64,000 bases of DNA from Peristeroidobacter soli (GTDB lineage Bacteria > Pseudomonadota > Gammaproteobacteria > Steroidobacterales > Steroidobacteraceae), in contig NZ_ML142848.1 of assembly GCF_004138485.1 (NCBI RefSeq), forward strand, positions 1,462,640 to 1,526,639. Direction: 5' to 3'. The position numbers and the translations under genes were made by a program. Below the pieces are notes generated by a model. It had not been told where the DNA came from and ran no database searches. It worked only from the letters and a program-made list of their open reading frames with translations. Every line of letters starts with the position of its first letter. The stretch's first letter is position 1. Shown in pieces: positions 51,365 through 61,042 of this stretch.

Positions 51365-52822
51365 TCACGCGCTATATGAACGAGACGTCGTAGCGCCGCC
51401 GTGACCCGTCCAGTCGGTGTGGAAGAACTGTCCACGCGGCTGATCGATGCGCTCGTACGTGTGCGCGCCGAAGAAATCCCGCTGAGCTTGCAACAGGTTC
51501 GCCGGCAGCCGCTCCGCTCGATAACCGTCGAAATACGATAAAGCGGCGCTCATGCACGGCACCGGAATGCCACTCTGAACCGCCGCGACGATGGCTCGCC
51601 GCCAGCCGGCCTGACGCGTCGACACCGCGTCCCGGAAGAACGGGTCGAGCAGCAGATTGACCAGTTGCGCGTCGCGCTCGAACGCTTTCTTGATATCGCC
51701 CAGGAACGCCGAGCGAATGATGCAGCCCGCGCGCCAGACCAGCGCAATGCCGCCGTAATTCAGATTCCACTGGTAAGTCTTCGCCGCCGCGCGCATCAGT
51801 TGATAGCCCTGCGCGTAGCTGATGATCTTCGACGCATACAACGCCTGGCGCAGATCATCGATGAGTTGCTTGCGATCGCCCCGGAACTCGCTCACCACCG
51901 GCTTCAGCTGTTTCGACGCCTGCACGCGCTCTTCCTTCGCCGCCGACAACGCGCGAGCAAACACTGCCTCGCCGATCAACGTGAGCGGCGTGCCTTCATC
52001 GAGCGCCTCGATCACGGTCCATTTACCGGTGCCCTTCTGACCGGCCGCATCCAGAATCTTGTCGACGGTCGCCTCGCCGTTCTTGTCGACGAAGCCGAGA
52101 ATGTCGCGGGTGATCTCGATCAGATAACTGTCCAGCTCGGCGCGGTTCCAGTCGGCGAACACGTCGTGCATCTCGGCATTGCTCATGCCCAGCACGCGCT
52201 TCATCACATCGTAGGTTTCACCGATCAGCTGGATGTCGCCATACTCGATGCCGTTGTGGACCATCTTCACGAAATGGCCGGCACCGTTCTCACCCATCCA
52301 GTCGCAACACGGCTCGCCGTCCGGAGTGCGCGCGGCGATCGCCTGGAAGATCGGCTTGATGTGCGGCCACGCGGCGGCACTGCCGCCCGGCATCAGCGAA
52401 GGACCGTTCAACGCGCCCTCTTCGCCGCCGGATACGCCGGAGCCGACGAACAGCATGCCGCTGCCTTCGACTCGCTTGGTGCGACGGATCGTGTCCGTGA
52501 ACAAGCTGTTGCCGCCATCGATCAGAATGTCGCCCGGCTCCAGCAGAGGCAGCAATTGATCGATCAGCTGATCGACCGCGACGCCGGCCTTCACCAGCAT
52601 CACGATTTTGCGCGGCTTCTGCAAAGACCCGACGAATTCCTTCAAGTCATGCGCCCCGATGAAGCGCTTGCCCTTGGCGCGGCCCTGGACGAAATCATCG
52701 ACCCGCGACGTCGTACGATTGAAAACGGCGACCCGAAAGCCGCGGCTCTCCATGTTGAGCGCCAGGTTCTCGCCCATCACGGCCAGCCCGATCAGACCAA
52801 CATCAGCAAATTCAGTGCTCAT
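51365..52822 (-). CDS. gnd: 6-phosphogluconate dehydrogenase, decarboxylating
   Basis: ADVGLIGLAVMGENLALNMESRGFRVAVFNRTTSRVDDF; SGGEEGALNGPSLMPGG; GHFVKMVHNGIEYGDIQLIGE. Confidence 0.96.
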   Translation of the reverse strand: MSTEFADVGLIGLAVMGENLALNMESRGFRVAVFNRTTSRVDDFVQGRAKGKRFIGAHDLKEFVGSLQKPRKIVMLVKAGVAVDQLIDQLLPLLEPGDILIDGGNSLFTDTIRRTKRVEGSGMLFVGSGVSGGEEGALNGPSLMPGGSAAAWPHIKPIFQAIAARTPDGEPCCDWMGENGAGHFVKMVHNGIEYGDIQLIGETYDVMKRVLGMSNAEMHDVFADWNRAELDSYLIEITRDILGFVDKNGEATVDKILDAAGQKGTGKWTVIEALDEGTPLTLIGEAVFARALSAAKEERVQASKQLKPVVSEFRGDRKQLIDDLRQALYASKIISYAQGYQLMRAAAKTYQWNLNYGGIALVWRAGCIIRSAFLGDIKKAFERDAQLVNLLLDPFFRDAVSTRQAGWRRAIVAAVQSGIPVPCMSAALSYFDGYRAERLPANLLQAQRDFFGAHTYERIDQPRGQFFHTDWTGHGGATTSRSYSA

Positions 52823-52918
52823 ACGGTTCTCCGTTTTGAGCCGGTTATACGAGACTTGAGCGCGCAACGCCAGGAATGGACGTGCGCACCCGGGTTCACC
52901 AATTCACGACCCGACTTG

Positions 52919-55357
52919 TCATGACCCGGAGGGGCGAGTCCCCCTGACAGCCAGCCGCATCACCTGCGTGCTCAAGCGCAACGGACGCAACGGCTGATTG
53001 CGTGCATCGCCGCTCGCCCGCCAATCGCTGAACGGCGCGGCGCGCTCGTCGGCTTCGCTGTTCGGATCGATGACATCCATCACCCCGACCAGGTCATGGC
53101 CAAAAGGAGGCGCTGCGCTCACTTGAAAGCTCACCTTCTGGTTCCAGCGCGCACCGGTGCGGCGCTCCGTATTCTCGCCGGCCACCGTGCCGGTGCCGAA
53201 GCGAGGATGGGTCACGATCTGGGTGTACTCGAATGCCGTGCCCGGCGCCGTGGCATCGACGACGACTCGCCACATGCCGGGACGCGGCGTGGGAACGACA
53301 ACCGTCTTGGTGACCGGTCGCGTGAAAACTTCACTGCCCCACAACTTACAAGTGCCGGTGACGCAGTCATACACGTAGAGCCCGAGACGCGACCGACCAT
53401 CCGGCGGCGACGCAGCGACTCGCAGAGTCGTGCTGCCCGGCTCCACCGCAACGTTGTAAGCCCGCATGCCACTCGGCCCACCCACATCCTTCAGCGACCG
53501 ACGCGCGCCGACTTCGGCGATGACTTCACTACGCTGCAACGGTGCGTAGATGTTGTTCATCCAAAGCGTGTTGCTGTTGTCGCCCGGCGGTTTCTCGTCC
53601 AGTTGGGAATCGACATAGCGGATCGACGCCGCCAGGCGCACATCTTTTGCGCCCGAGTTCGTCGGCAGCACCGTGATCTCATACACGCCCGGTGGCGGAT
53701 ACGGCACGAGCAACACGACCGGCGGATTCGATGCAATCACCTTGGACGACGGCAGATCGAGCGCGCCGCCCGTGAGCATCACTTGCATCTGCCCTGCGCC
53801 GACGCCCGCATCCAGACGCAGCGAGGAAATGTTCGGCGGTACTTCGACGAAGTATCTTGTCGCGGTCGCGCCAGGCAGCGACTGCTCGCGCTGCTCGACG
53901 CGATAGTTGTTCCCGGCGGTGAACGGCTCCGCCGCGATGATCGTCGTCATGAGCGCATGCACCGGCAATCCGCTCGCCTTGTCGATCAGATACAGCTGCG
54001 CGCTGTGAACGCCCGCCGCCGACGCGGAGATCTCGACCGGAATGTCGACCGACTCGTTGAACGGCAGTGAGACCTCGGTCGCCGTCGTGGCGAATGTTCC
54101 ATCGTTGCCTTGCCACTGCAGTGAATAGACCAGCGGCGTGGCCGCACCACTCTGGCGAAGCAAGGTGATCTTGCGCGTATCCTTCTGGCGCACCCGCCAG
54201 CCTTCGCGCTCATACAGGCCCTGCCCCACACCGGGCTCGGGCAGGAAACGCGATAGATACGTTTTCACCGGCGCGCGCGTCTGGATATCGGGCAAGTCCA
54301 GCTTCCGATCGCGGAGCTGCTTCAACAATTCGAGGGCACGCGCAGTGTCGATGACGCCAAAGCCTTGCTCGTGCGGCTGAAAGCTCTCGATTCGTCGCGC
54401 ACTCATGCGAAGCGCCCAGGCGATGTGACGCGCATCGGCGGGAAGACTCTCGGCCCGCGCAGCGGCGATCAGCGCGTCGGTCTCGCTGGCAGCTCGTGCA
54501 AACCCGCCGGGCGCGAGCAGATCGGGTTTCGAGGCACCGTCAACGGCCGGTCCCAGCGAGGCCACTTCCGGAATGCGCTCGTTCGCAAACTCGCCAACGG
54601 CCATCACCCGTCGTCCACTCGACGCCCCGGTCACGCTTTCGACGCGACCGAAGGCACCGGCGGCAAACAACAGCGGCGTGCTGTGAACTTCGAAAGCGCG
54701 GTTGGCCATGAGCGCGAACAGATCCAGACCGCCGCCCGGGAATCGGCCGGCAGCGTCGTCGCGTCCGATGACTTTGTTTTCGCCGCTGGCCGCGGCGGTC
54801 AGGAGAGATTCGATTTCGATGGCGAGCGAGGCAGACAAGGAGCCAACGTCGGCACCAAGCAGCGTATTCGTGGCATCGAACTGCGCCGGAACGGAAGCCG
54901 ACGGACGCGTCTGCTCATTCAATGGATAACGCACCCGATCGCGATCGTTCTCATACAACCCGTGCTCGCCGCCGCCCTCCAGATGCGCCATCAGCACATT
55001 CGGTAGCACACCGACCTCGGCGAAGCGATCCAGCGCCAGACGCGCGCGTAGATAACCCACTTCGTCGAACCGCGTTTGAATGTCGCCGCCGAGCGCGGCG
55101 ATGGCGGCCGCGACCTCGGCCGTCTTACCGACCTCCGTGGCCACCATGACCATGGCCTCGGTGTTGCCCTTCGCGGCAGCGTGGGCGAGCAACAGACGGT
55201 CGTGCAGATCGGGGCTCGCTGCCTTCCAGGAAGACAGCGACAACCCTTGTTTACTGAGTGGCGGAGGCGCGGGCGGCGGCTCGGGAGGGGGTTTGGCGCA
55301 GCCGGACAGCGTGGCGACGCCGAGCATGGCCACGAGCCAGGCCCGGCGGGACCTCAC
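52919..55357 (-). CDS. Subtilase-like (S8) lipoprotein, apparently lacking catalytic motifs
   Basis: Lipobox-like ATLSGC; SLGPAVDGASKPDLLAPGG matches the subtilase 'S.GP..DG..KPD..APG' segment; no DTG, HGTH or GTSMA motif found; GTG start overlaps stop of upstream M13 gene. Confidence 0.65.
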   Translation of the reverse strand: MRSRRAWLVAMLGVATLSGCAKPPPEPPPAPPPLSKQGLSLSSWKAASPDLHDRLLLAHAAAKGNTEAMVMVATEVGKTAEVAAAIAALGGDIQTRFDEVGYLRARLALDRFAEVGVLPNVLMAHLEGGGEHGLYENDRDRVRYPLNEQTRPSASVPAQFDATNTLLGADVGSLSASLAIEIESLLTAAASGENKVIGRDDAAGRFPGGGLDLFALMANRAFEVHSTPLLFAAGAFGRVESVTGASSGRRVMAVGEFANERIPEVASLGPAVDGASKPDLLAPGGFARAASETDALIAAARAESLPADARHIAWALRMSARRIESFQPHEQGFGVIDTARALELLKQLRDRKLDLPDIQTRAPVKTYLSRFLPEPGVGQGLYEREGWRVRQKDTRKITLLRQSGAATPLVYSLQWQGNDGTFATTATEVSLPFNESVDIPVEISASAAGVHSAQLYLIDKASGLPVHALMTTIIAAEPFTAGNNYRVEQREQSLPGATATRYFVEVPPNISSLRLDAGVGAGQMQVMLTGGALDLPSSKVIASNPPVVLLVPYPPPGVYEITVLPTNSGAKDVRLAASIRYVDSQLDEKPPGDNSNTLWMNNIYAPLQRSEVIAEVGARRSLKDVGGPSGMRAYNVAVEPGSTTLRVAASPPDGRSRLGLYVYDCVTGTCKLWGSEVFTRPVTKTVVVPTPRPGMWRVVVDATAPGTAFEYTQIVTHPRFGTGTVAGENTERRTGARWNQKVSFQVSAAPPFGHDLVGVMDVIDPNSEADERAAPFSDWRASGDARNQPLRPLRLSTQVMRLAVRGTRPSGS

Positions 55358-57408
55358 CAGATTTTGACTCGCTGCTCCGGCGGCAGGAACAATTTCTCGT
55401 CGGGCTTCACGTCGAATGCGGCATACCATTCGTCCATGTTACGCACAGCGCCGTTCACTCGGAAATATGGCGGAGCGTGCGGATCGGACAACACCTGCGC
55501 ACGGAGCGCCTCGTCGCGGATCTTGGTCCGCCACACCTGCGCCCAGGACAGGAAGAACCGCTGATCGCCAGTCAATCCGTCGATGACCGGCGCGGGCTTG
55601 CCTTGCAGCGTGTTGTGATATGCCTCGTACGCCATGTTGAGGCCGCCGAGGTCGCCGATGTTCTCGCCCAGCGAGGTGGCACCGTTCACTTTCAAGCCAG
55701 GCAGCGCATCGAACGACGAGTACTGATCGACCAGCACCTTGGTCTTGGCGCCGAACGCATCGGCGTCGGCCTTGGTCCACCAGTCGGTCAGGCTGCCGTC
55801 GGGGGCGAACTTGCGGCCTTGATCGTCGAAGCCGTGCCCGATCTCGTGCCCGATGACGGCACCGATGCCGCCGTAGTTGACCGCGTCGTCGGCGGCCGGA
55901 TCGAAGAACGGCGGCTGCAGGATCGCGGCCGGGAATACGATCTCGTTGTTGAGCGGGTTGTAGTAAGCGTTGATGTCGGTGACGTTCATGAACCATTCGT
56001 CGCGGTCCACCGGCTGATCCAGCCGCGCCACCTGACGGTTCCAATCCCACAGCGACGCACGGCGCACATTGCCGATGATGTCGTCGCGCTTCACATCCAG
56101 CGCCGAGTAGTCTTTCCACTTGTCGGGATAGCCGATCTTGGCAACGAACGTATTGAGCTTCTCTTCGGCGCGTTTACGCGTGTCGGCGCTCATCCAGCTC
56201 AGCGTCGCCAGCCGTTCCTTCAAGGCCGCGCGCAGGTTGCCGACCAGCCCTTCCATCTTGGCCTTGGATTCGGGCGGGAAATATTCCTTGACGTACACCT
56301 GGCCGACCAGCTCGCCCAGGCCATCGCCAGTCAGCGCGACGCCGCGCTTCCAACGCTCACGCTGTTGCGGCTGACCGCGCAGTTGCTGTCCATAAAACGC
56401 AAAGTTGGCTTGATCAAAACGTTTCGGCAGGAACGACGCATTCGAGCGCAGCAGATGGAACGTGAGGTAATCCTTCAACGTATCCACCGAAGCCTTGTCG
56501 AACACCTTCGCGCTATCACGGATCGCCGTGAGCGGACCGAGCACGAACTTCTCACGCGTGCCGACATCGGACGCGTCGAAGAACGCCTGCCAATCGAAGC
56601 CCGGCGCGTATGCCAGCAGCTGCGCCTTGCTGCGCGGGTTGTAGTTCGCCTCGGCGTCACGACGCTTTTCCAACGGCCACTGCACCTTGGCCAGCGCCGT
56701 CTCGAATTCCAGGATGCCCTTCGCCTTCCTGGCCGCATCCGGTACGCCGCCGAGCGTCAGCATCTGCTCGATGTATGCAACGTACTTGGCGCGATGCTCT
56801 TTCAGCTTGGCGTCGTCTTTCAGGTAGTAATCGCGATCCGGCAGGCCGAGCCCGCTCTGGCCGATCTCGATGGAATAGACGCTGGGATTCTTGGCGTCCG
56901 GTGAGATGCCCACGCCGAACGTGGACATGTAGCCCGGCAGACCGAACAGCGTCGCGATGTCTTTCTTGGTCCTGGCGGCCTGGATGCGCGCGAGCTCCGG
57001 CTCGATGGGCGCGATGCCCTTGGCCTCGATGCCCGCCTCGTCCATGAAGCTGGCGAAATAATCGCCGACTTTCTGTTCCGGCGTGCCGGCCGCGGGATTG
57101 GCTTGCGCGGCCTTCTCGATCAGGCTCTTGACCCGTTCTTCGGACAGGTCGTTGAGCTTGTGGAACGGGCCGTAGGAAGAACGATCCGGCGGAATCTCGA
57201 ACGTGTCGTACCACTTGCCGCTGGCGTATGCGAAGAAATCGTCGCCGGGTTTGACCTGAGGATTGCCGGCGGTCAGGTCCAAGCCGAAGTCTCCCAGCTC
57301 AGGCTTCGCCGCGGCCGGGGCAGCAGCGGAAGTCACCGCTTTCGGCTCTTGTTTGGCACATCCAGACAGCAGCGCGAGCGCCGCGATCAGCAGCAACGAT
57401 TTCTTCAT
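55354..57408 (-). CDS. M13 family (PepO/neprilysin-like) metallopeptidase, lipoprotein
   Basis: LLSGCAKQ lipobox; VIGHEIGHGFDDQGRKFAPDG zinc motif; NEIVFPAAILQPPFF. Confidence 0.95.
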   Translation of the reverse strand: MKKSLLLIAALALLSGCAKQEPKAVTSAAAPAAAKPELGDFGLDLTAGNPQVKPGDDFFAYASGKWYDTFEIPPDRSSYGPFHKLNDLSEERVKSLIEKAAQANPAAGTPEQKVGDYFASFMDEAGIEAKGIAPIEPELARIQAARTKKDIATLFGLPGYMSTFGVGISPDAKNPSVYSIEIGQSGLGLPDRDYYLKDDAKLKEHRAKYVAYIEQMLTLGGVPDAARKAKGILEFETALAKVQWPLEKRRDAEANYNPRSKAQLLAYAPGFDWQAFFDASDVGTREKFVLGPLTAIRDSAKVFDKASVDTLKDYLTFHLLRSNASFLPKRFDQANFAFYGQQLRGQPQQRERWKRGVALTGDGLGELVGQVYVKEYFPPESKAKMEGLVGNLRAALKERLATLSWMSADTRKRAEEKLNTFVAKIGYPDKWKDYSALDVKRDDIIGNVRRASLWDWNRQVARLDQPVDRDEWFMNVTDINAYYNPLNNEIVFPAAILQPPFFDPAADDAVNYGGIGAVIGHEIGHGFDDQGRKFAPDGSLTDWWTKADADAFGAKTKVLVDQYSSFDALPGLKVNGATSLGENIGDLGGLNMAYEAYHNTLQGKPAPVIDGLTGDQRFFLSWAQVWRTKIRDEALRAQVLSDPHAPPYFRVNGAVRNMDEWYAAFDVKPDEKLFLPPEQRVKIW

Positions 57409-57438
57409 GCCCTTCCAGGTTCCTGTCAGTGTTATCCA

Positions 57439-59187
57439 TCATGCATTCACCACCGCGGGCTGCACCTGCTCGTCCGGTAAAGCGATGCGCCTGCCTCGCA
57501 AGTATTCATGGACATCGCCCAGAATGGAAAGTGCGGTCGGCCACCGGCCCGCGCCCTTCCCGGATAGACGCACTACCTGGCCATTTCCCGCCACTATCTC
57601 GGCGCGATTTTGTTCCGCCCGGGCGCCGGCGAGGAAATCACTCTCGGGCAGCTCGTGAAGTTTCACTACACCGAGCACCTGCCCTTCACTTCGCTCGCAG
57701 TTGCCGACCAGCTTCAAACTCGAGCCTGCTTCGCGAACCAGCGCGGCCTGACTGGCCGTGACGCCCACGATGCCGCGCACATTCAGCTCGACATGCGCAG
57801 CCTCGCCAAACGCGGCCCGCGCGATCAATTCCAGTTTGCGCGCAGCATCCAATCCCACCAGGTCGTCGTGCGGATCGGCTTCGGCGAAACCAGCGGCCTG
57901 CGCGCGTGCCACGGCCGTGTCGAAGTCTATCCGCTGCTCCAACGCATCGAGTATGAAGTTGCACGTACCGTTGAGGATGGCCCGGACCTGCGTAACGCCG
58001 GATTGACGAGCCAGCGCGGTCACCGTCTCGAGGATCGGCACAGCACCGCCCACCGCCGCACCGAACTTCAAGCGCGGCTGCTTGCCCGTGGCGAAACGCG
58101 CCAGCTTCTCCCACCAGCGGGACGCAATCAGCGCTTTGTTTGCCGTCACTACCGCCCGGCCGCGCAACAACGCGGCATGCACGATTTCACCGGCCGGCTC
58201 GAGGCCGCCGATGGTCTCGATGACCAGATCCGCCGGCTCCGTGACCGCGGCCCAAGCGTCGGTCGACAGCAGCGACTTCGGCACTTCCAGATTCGCTTCG
58301 TCGATGCGACGGGGCTTGTCCAGATCCCGCACCACGACCCGCACCACTTCAAACAAATCGGGCCGGCGGATCAGATGCGCGTACACGCCCAGACCGACCG
58401 TGCCCAACCCCAACAGCACGACGCGCAGCGGCTGGATATTTTCGTGAGGCACGCTCGCGATGTCGTCGGGGCCCTGATCGACCAGCGTGTACAAATTGGC
58501 ACCGACGCAGGCGACTTCGAACGATTGGCCATGCGACTGCGCGAACTGCAGCGCGCGCGGCTGGATGATGCGGCCGCCGATTTCCAGCGCCGTGCGCCAG
58601 CTCAGACGATTGAAACGTTGCGCATGGTTCTCGAGCACGGCGGGATCGCTTTCATACACGCCATCGACATCTTTCAAGAGTCGACAGCGCGCTTCGAGAT
58701 TCTTGGCGAGGAACAGCGCCGTGAGATCCGAACCACCGCGGCCGAGCAACACCGTGCGGCCTTGAATGTCCTGAGCGATGAAACCGGGGACGACCAGCAC
58801 CCCGTGATCACGCAGATGATCGCGCAGATAGCCGGTGTTCAACGAGACCGGCGTGGACTCGTGCGGCTCGCCATGCGCGCGCAAGCCAGCGTCGCGCGCA
58901 TCGACATAGCGTGCCGAGACGCCGTTGGCGACGAGCGCCGCCGCCAGCTTGGTGCCCGACTCTTCTTCGCCGCCCGCCACCCAGGCCGCCTGCTCGTGTA
59001 AATCGTTCGTGACTGCCCGCGTCTGCGCGAAGCGCCGATCGGTCTCGCCCGCAAAGGCGGAGACGACCGCGATGACTTGCCGGCCGGCCCGCCATTCACG
59101 GTAGATCTCATCGATCGCCTGCGGCAGGTCCGCCTCGGTCTGTAATACCGAGCTGCCGAATTTGAGCACCACAATGGAAGGATTCAC
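57439..59187 (-). CDS. Fused aspartate kinase-homoserine dehydrogenase, compact (582 aa), GTG start
   Basis: VVLKFGSSVL..VVSAFAGETD..LGRGGSDLTA..DVDGVYESDP (AK) then LRVVLLGLGTVGLGVY..VTANKAL..GAAVGGAVPILETV..ILNGTCNFIL..GFAEADPHDDLVGLDAARKLELIARAAFG (HSD). Confidence 0.92.
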   Translation of the reverse strand: MNPSIVVLKFGSSVLQTEADLPQAIDEIYREWRAGRQVIAVVSAFAGETDRRFAQTRAVTNDLHEQAAWVAGGEEESGTKLAAALVANGVSARYVDARDAGLRAHGEPHESTPVSLNTGYLRDHLRDHGVLVVPGFIAQDIQGRTVLLGRGGSDLTALFLAKNLEARCRLLKDVDGVYESDPAVLENHAQRFNRLSWRTALEIGGRIIQPRALQFAQSHGQSFEVACVGANLYTLVDQGPDDIASVPHENIQPLRVVLLGLGTVGLGVYAHLIRRPDLFEVVRVVVRDLDKPRRIDEANLEVPKSLLSTDAWAAVTEPADLVIETIGGLEPAGEIVHAALLRGRAVVTANKALIASRWWEKLARFATGKQPRLKFGAAVGGAVPILETVTALARQSGVTQVRAILNGTCNFILDALEQRIDFDTAVARAQAAGFAEADPHDDLVGLDAARKLELIARAAFGEAAHVELNVRGIVGVTASQAALVREAGSSLKLVGNCERSEGQVLGVVKLHELPESDFLAGARAEQNRAEIVAGNGQVVRLSGKGAGRWPTALSILGDVHEYLRGRRIALPDEQVQPAVVNA

Positions 59188-59281
59188 GCCAGTCTCCAGC
59201 CTTATTCCGTTGGTTCACGGCGTCGACGAGGGCTGGCGGGAAAGAGACGGCGACCGGGGAAATGGTCCGGCAAGCAGGCAT

Positions 59282-59329
59282 AAAAAAAACCGCTCGCCAA
59301 AGCTCAAGCAGGATTTGCTTCGCTTTAGC
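59282..59329 (-). promoter_or_regulatory. Candidate leader hairpin plus T-tract upstream of the AK-HSD gene
   Basis: On minus strand gctaaagc..aagca/tgctt..gctttggc hairpin, 6-nt gap, then T8; ~95 nt upstream of start codon. Confidence 0.35.
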
Positions 59330-59480
59330 CGTATTTCTTACGCGCCCGCAAGCTGAACTCAAATCGGCGCAGGACGAACGCTAAAGGCTCGCCTCCGGGC
59401 TGTCAAGAAAACCGGGCCGCCACCGGACCGAACTGTGACCCGGGTAGAATCGGCCAAGTCGTTGTGCCGACAGGGATCTC

Positions 59481-60644
59481 ATGCTCACCACGCTGGCCAT
59501 CGCCCATTACCGCTCGCTGCGCACGGTGATCGTGCCCCTGACCGCATTGAACGTCGTCAGCGGCGAGAACGGCACCGGCAAGTCCAACCTCTACCGCACG
59601 CTGCGGCTGCTGTCCGATACCGCCCAGGGCAGCGTCATCTCCTCCCTGGCGCGCGAGGGCGGCCTGTCGTCGACGCTCTGGGCCGGCCCGGAAACGATTA
59701 CCCGGGCGATGAAGCTGGGCGAGGTCCCCATCCAAGGGGGGCCGCGACGCGAGCCGGTGAGCCTGAAGCTGGGATTCGCCGCCACCGAATTCAATTACGC
59801 CATCGACCTGGGCCTGCCCACGCCTGGCACGTCCGCTTTCGGGCTGGATCCGGAGATCAAGCGCGAGTGCATCTGGACCGGACCGAAGCTCCGGCCCTCC
59901 TCGCTGCTCGTCGACCGTCGCGGCCCTGTGGTCCGCACCCGCGATGAGCACGGCGAGTGGCGGATCATCACGTCCAAGCTCGCGACGTTCGACAGCATGC
60001 TCACTGAAATTCTCGACGCCGAACGCGCGCCGGAAATTCTCACCGTGCGCGAAGAGATCCGCTCATGGCGCTTTTACGATCATTTCCGCACCGACGCCGA
60101 CTCCCCCATTCGTCAGCCGCAACTCGGCACGCGCACGCCGGTGCTGAGTCACAACGGTCACGACCTCGCGGCGGCCATACAAACGATTCGCGAGATCGGC
60201 GATGTGCCACGATTCAACCAGGCGGTGGCCGACGCCTTCCCCGGCGCGTCGATCGGCATCCAGCAGATCGGCAACGGCTTTCTGGTGAACTTTCATCAGC
60301 ACGGTCTGTTGCGACCTTTGAGCGCCGCGGAACTCTCCGACGGCACGTTGCGATACTTGCTATGGATAGCCGCGCTGCTCACGCCGCGCCCACCGCAATT
60401 GATGGTGTTGAATGAGCCGGAAACCAGCCTGCATCCCGATCTGTTGCCCGCGCTCGCGCGCCTGATCATCGCGGCGAGCCGCTCGACTCAAGTGTGGGTC
60501 GTATCGCACTCGGCCCGCCTGTTGTCCGTGCTCCAGCAGGACGAGCGCTGCAACGCCTTGCAGCTCAGCAAGGATTTCGGCGAGACGATGGTGAAAGATC
60601 AGGGACTGCTGGATCGCCCGTCGTGGCATTGGCCGGCGCGTTGA
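59481..60644 (+). CDS. AAA family ATPase (RecF/OLD-like ABC-type ATPase)
   Basis: LNVVSGENGTGKSNLYRTLRLL Walker A; LSDGTLRYL signature; QLMVLNEPETSLHPDLLPALARLI Walker B. Confidence 0.87.
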   Translation: MLTTLAIAHYRSLRTVIVPLTALNVVSGENGTGKSNLYRTLRLLSDTAQGSVISSLAREGGLSSTLWAGPETITRAMKLGEVPIQGGPRREPVSLKLGFAATEFNYAIDLGLPTPGTSAFGLDPEIKRECIWTGPKLRPSSLLVDRRGPVVRTRDEHGEWRIITSKLATFDSMLTEILDAERAPEILTVREEIRSWRFYDHFRTDADSPIRQPQLGTRTPVLSHNGHDLAAAIQTIREIGDVPRFNQAVADAFPGASIGIQQIGNGFLVNFHQHGLLRPLSAAELSDGTLRYLLWIAALLTPRPPQLMVLNEPETSLHPDLLPALARLIIAASRSTQVWVVSHSARLLSVLQQDERCNALQLSKDFGETMVKDQGLLDRPSWHWPAR

Positions 60645-60776
60645 GGGGCGCGCGTCCGCAAATGGCCCACACTGACTTCAAGAATAGACACAGTTGAACT
60701 TTGCGACGTTTCGAATCGTTACTACGGCGCGCGGCGCACGCATGCGCTGCAGACTGTCAGGACACCGGAGACTCGC

Positions 60777-60983
60777 ATGAACAAAGACATCGCAAGCGGC
60801 AACTTCAAGCAGCTCAAGGGCAAGATCAAGGAACAGTGGGGCAAGCTCACGGACGACGAGATCGACCAGATGGAAGGCCACGCCGAGATTCTGGCCGGCA
60901 AGCTGCAAGAGCGCTATGGAATCGCACGTGACGACGCGGAACGCCAGGCGAAGGAATTCCGCACTCGTAACAACTGGAATTGA
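60777..60983 (+). CDS. CsbD family protein
   Basis: NFKQLKGKIKEQWGKLTDDEIDQMEGHAEILAGKLQERYG. Confidence 0.93.
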   Translation: MNKDIASGNFKQLKGKIKEQWGKLTDDEIDQMEGHAEILAGKLQERYGIARDDAERQAKEFRTRNNWN

Positions 60984-60999
60984 GACAACTGGAATTGAG
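60970..60999. repeat. Perfect 15-bp tandem duplication spanning the CsbD stop codon
   Basis: acaactggaattgag acaactggaattgag. Confidence 0.95.
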
Positions 61000-61042
61000 C
61001 GAATGAGCGTCGCGCCTCGGGTCGAACCGGGGCGCGGCGTTC

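Noticed and set aside
55258-56904. 548-aa plus-strand ORF antisense to the M13 peptidase
   Set aside because: Mirror ORF; the minus strand carries the HEIGH zinc motif and lipobox.
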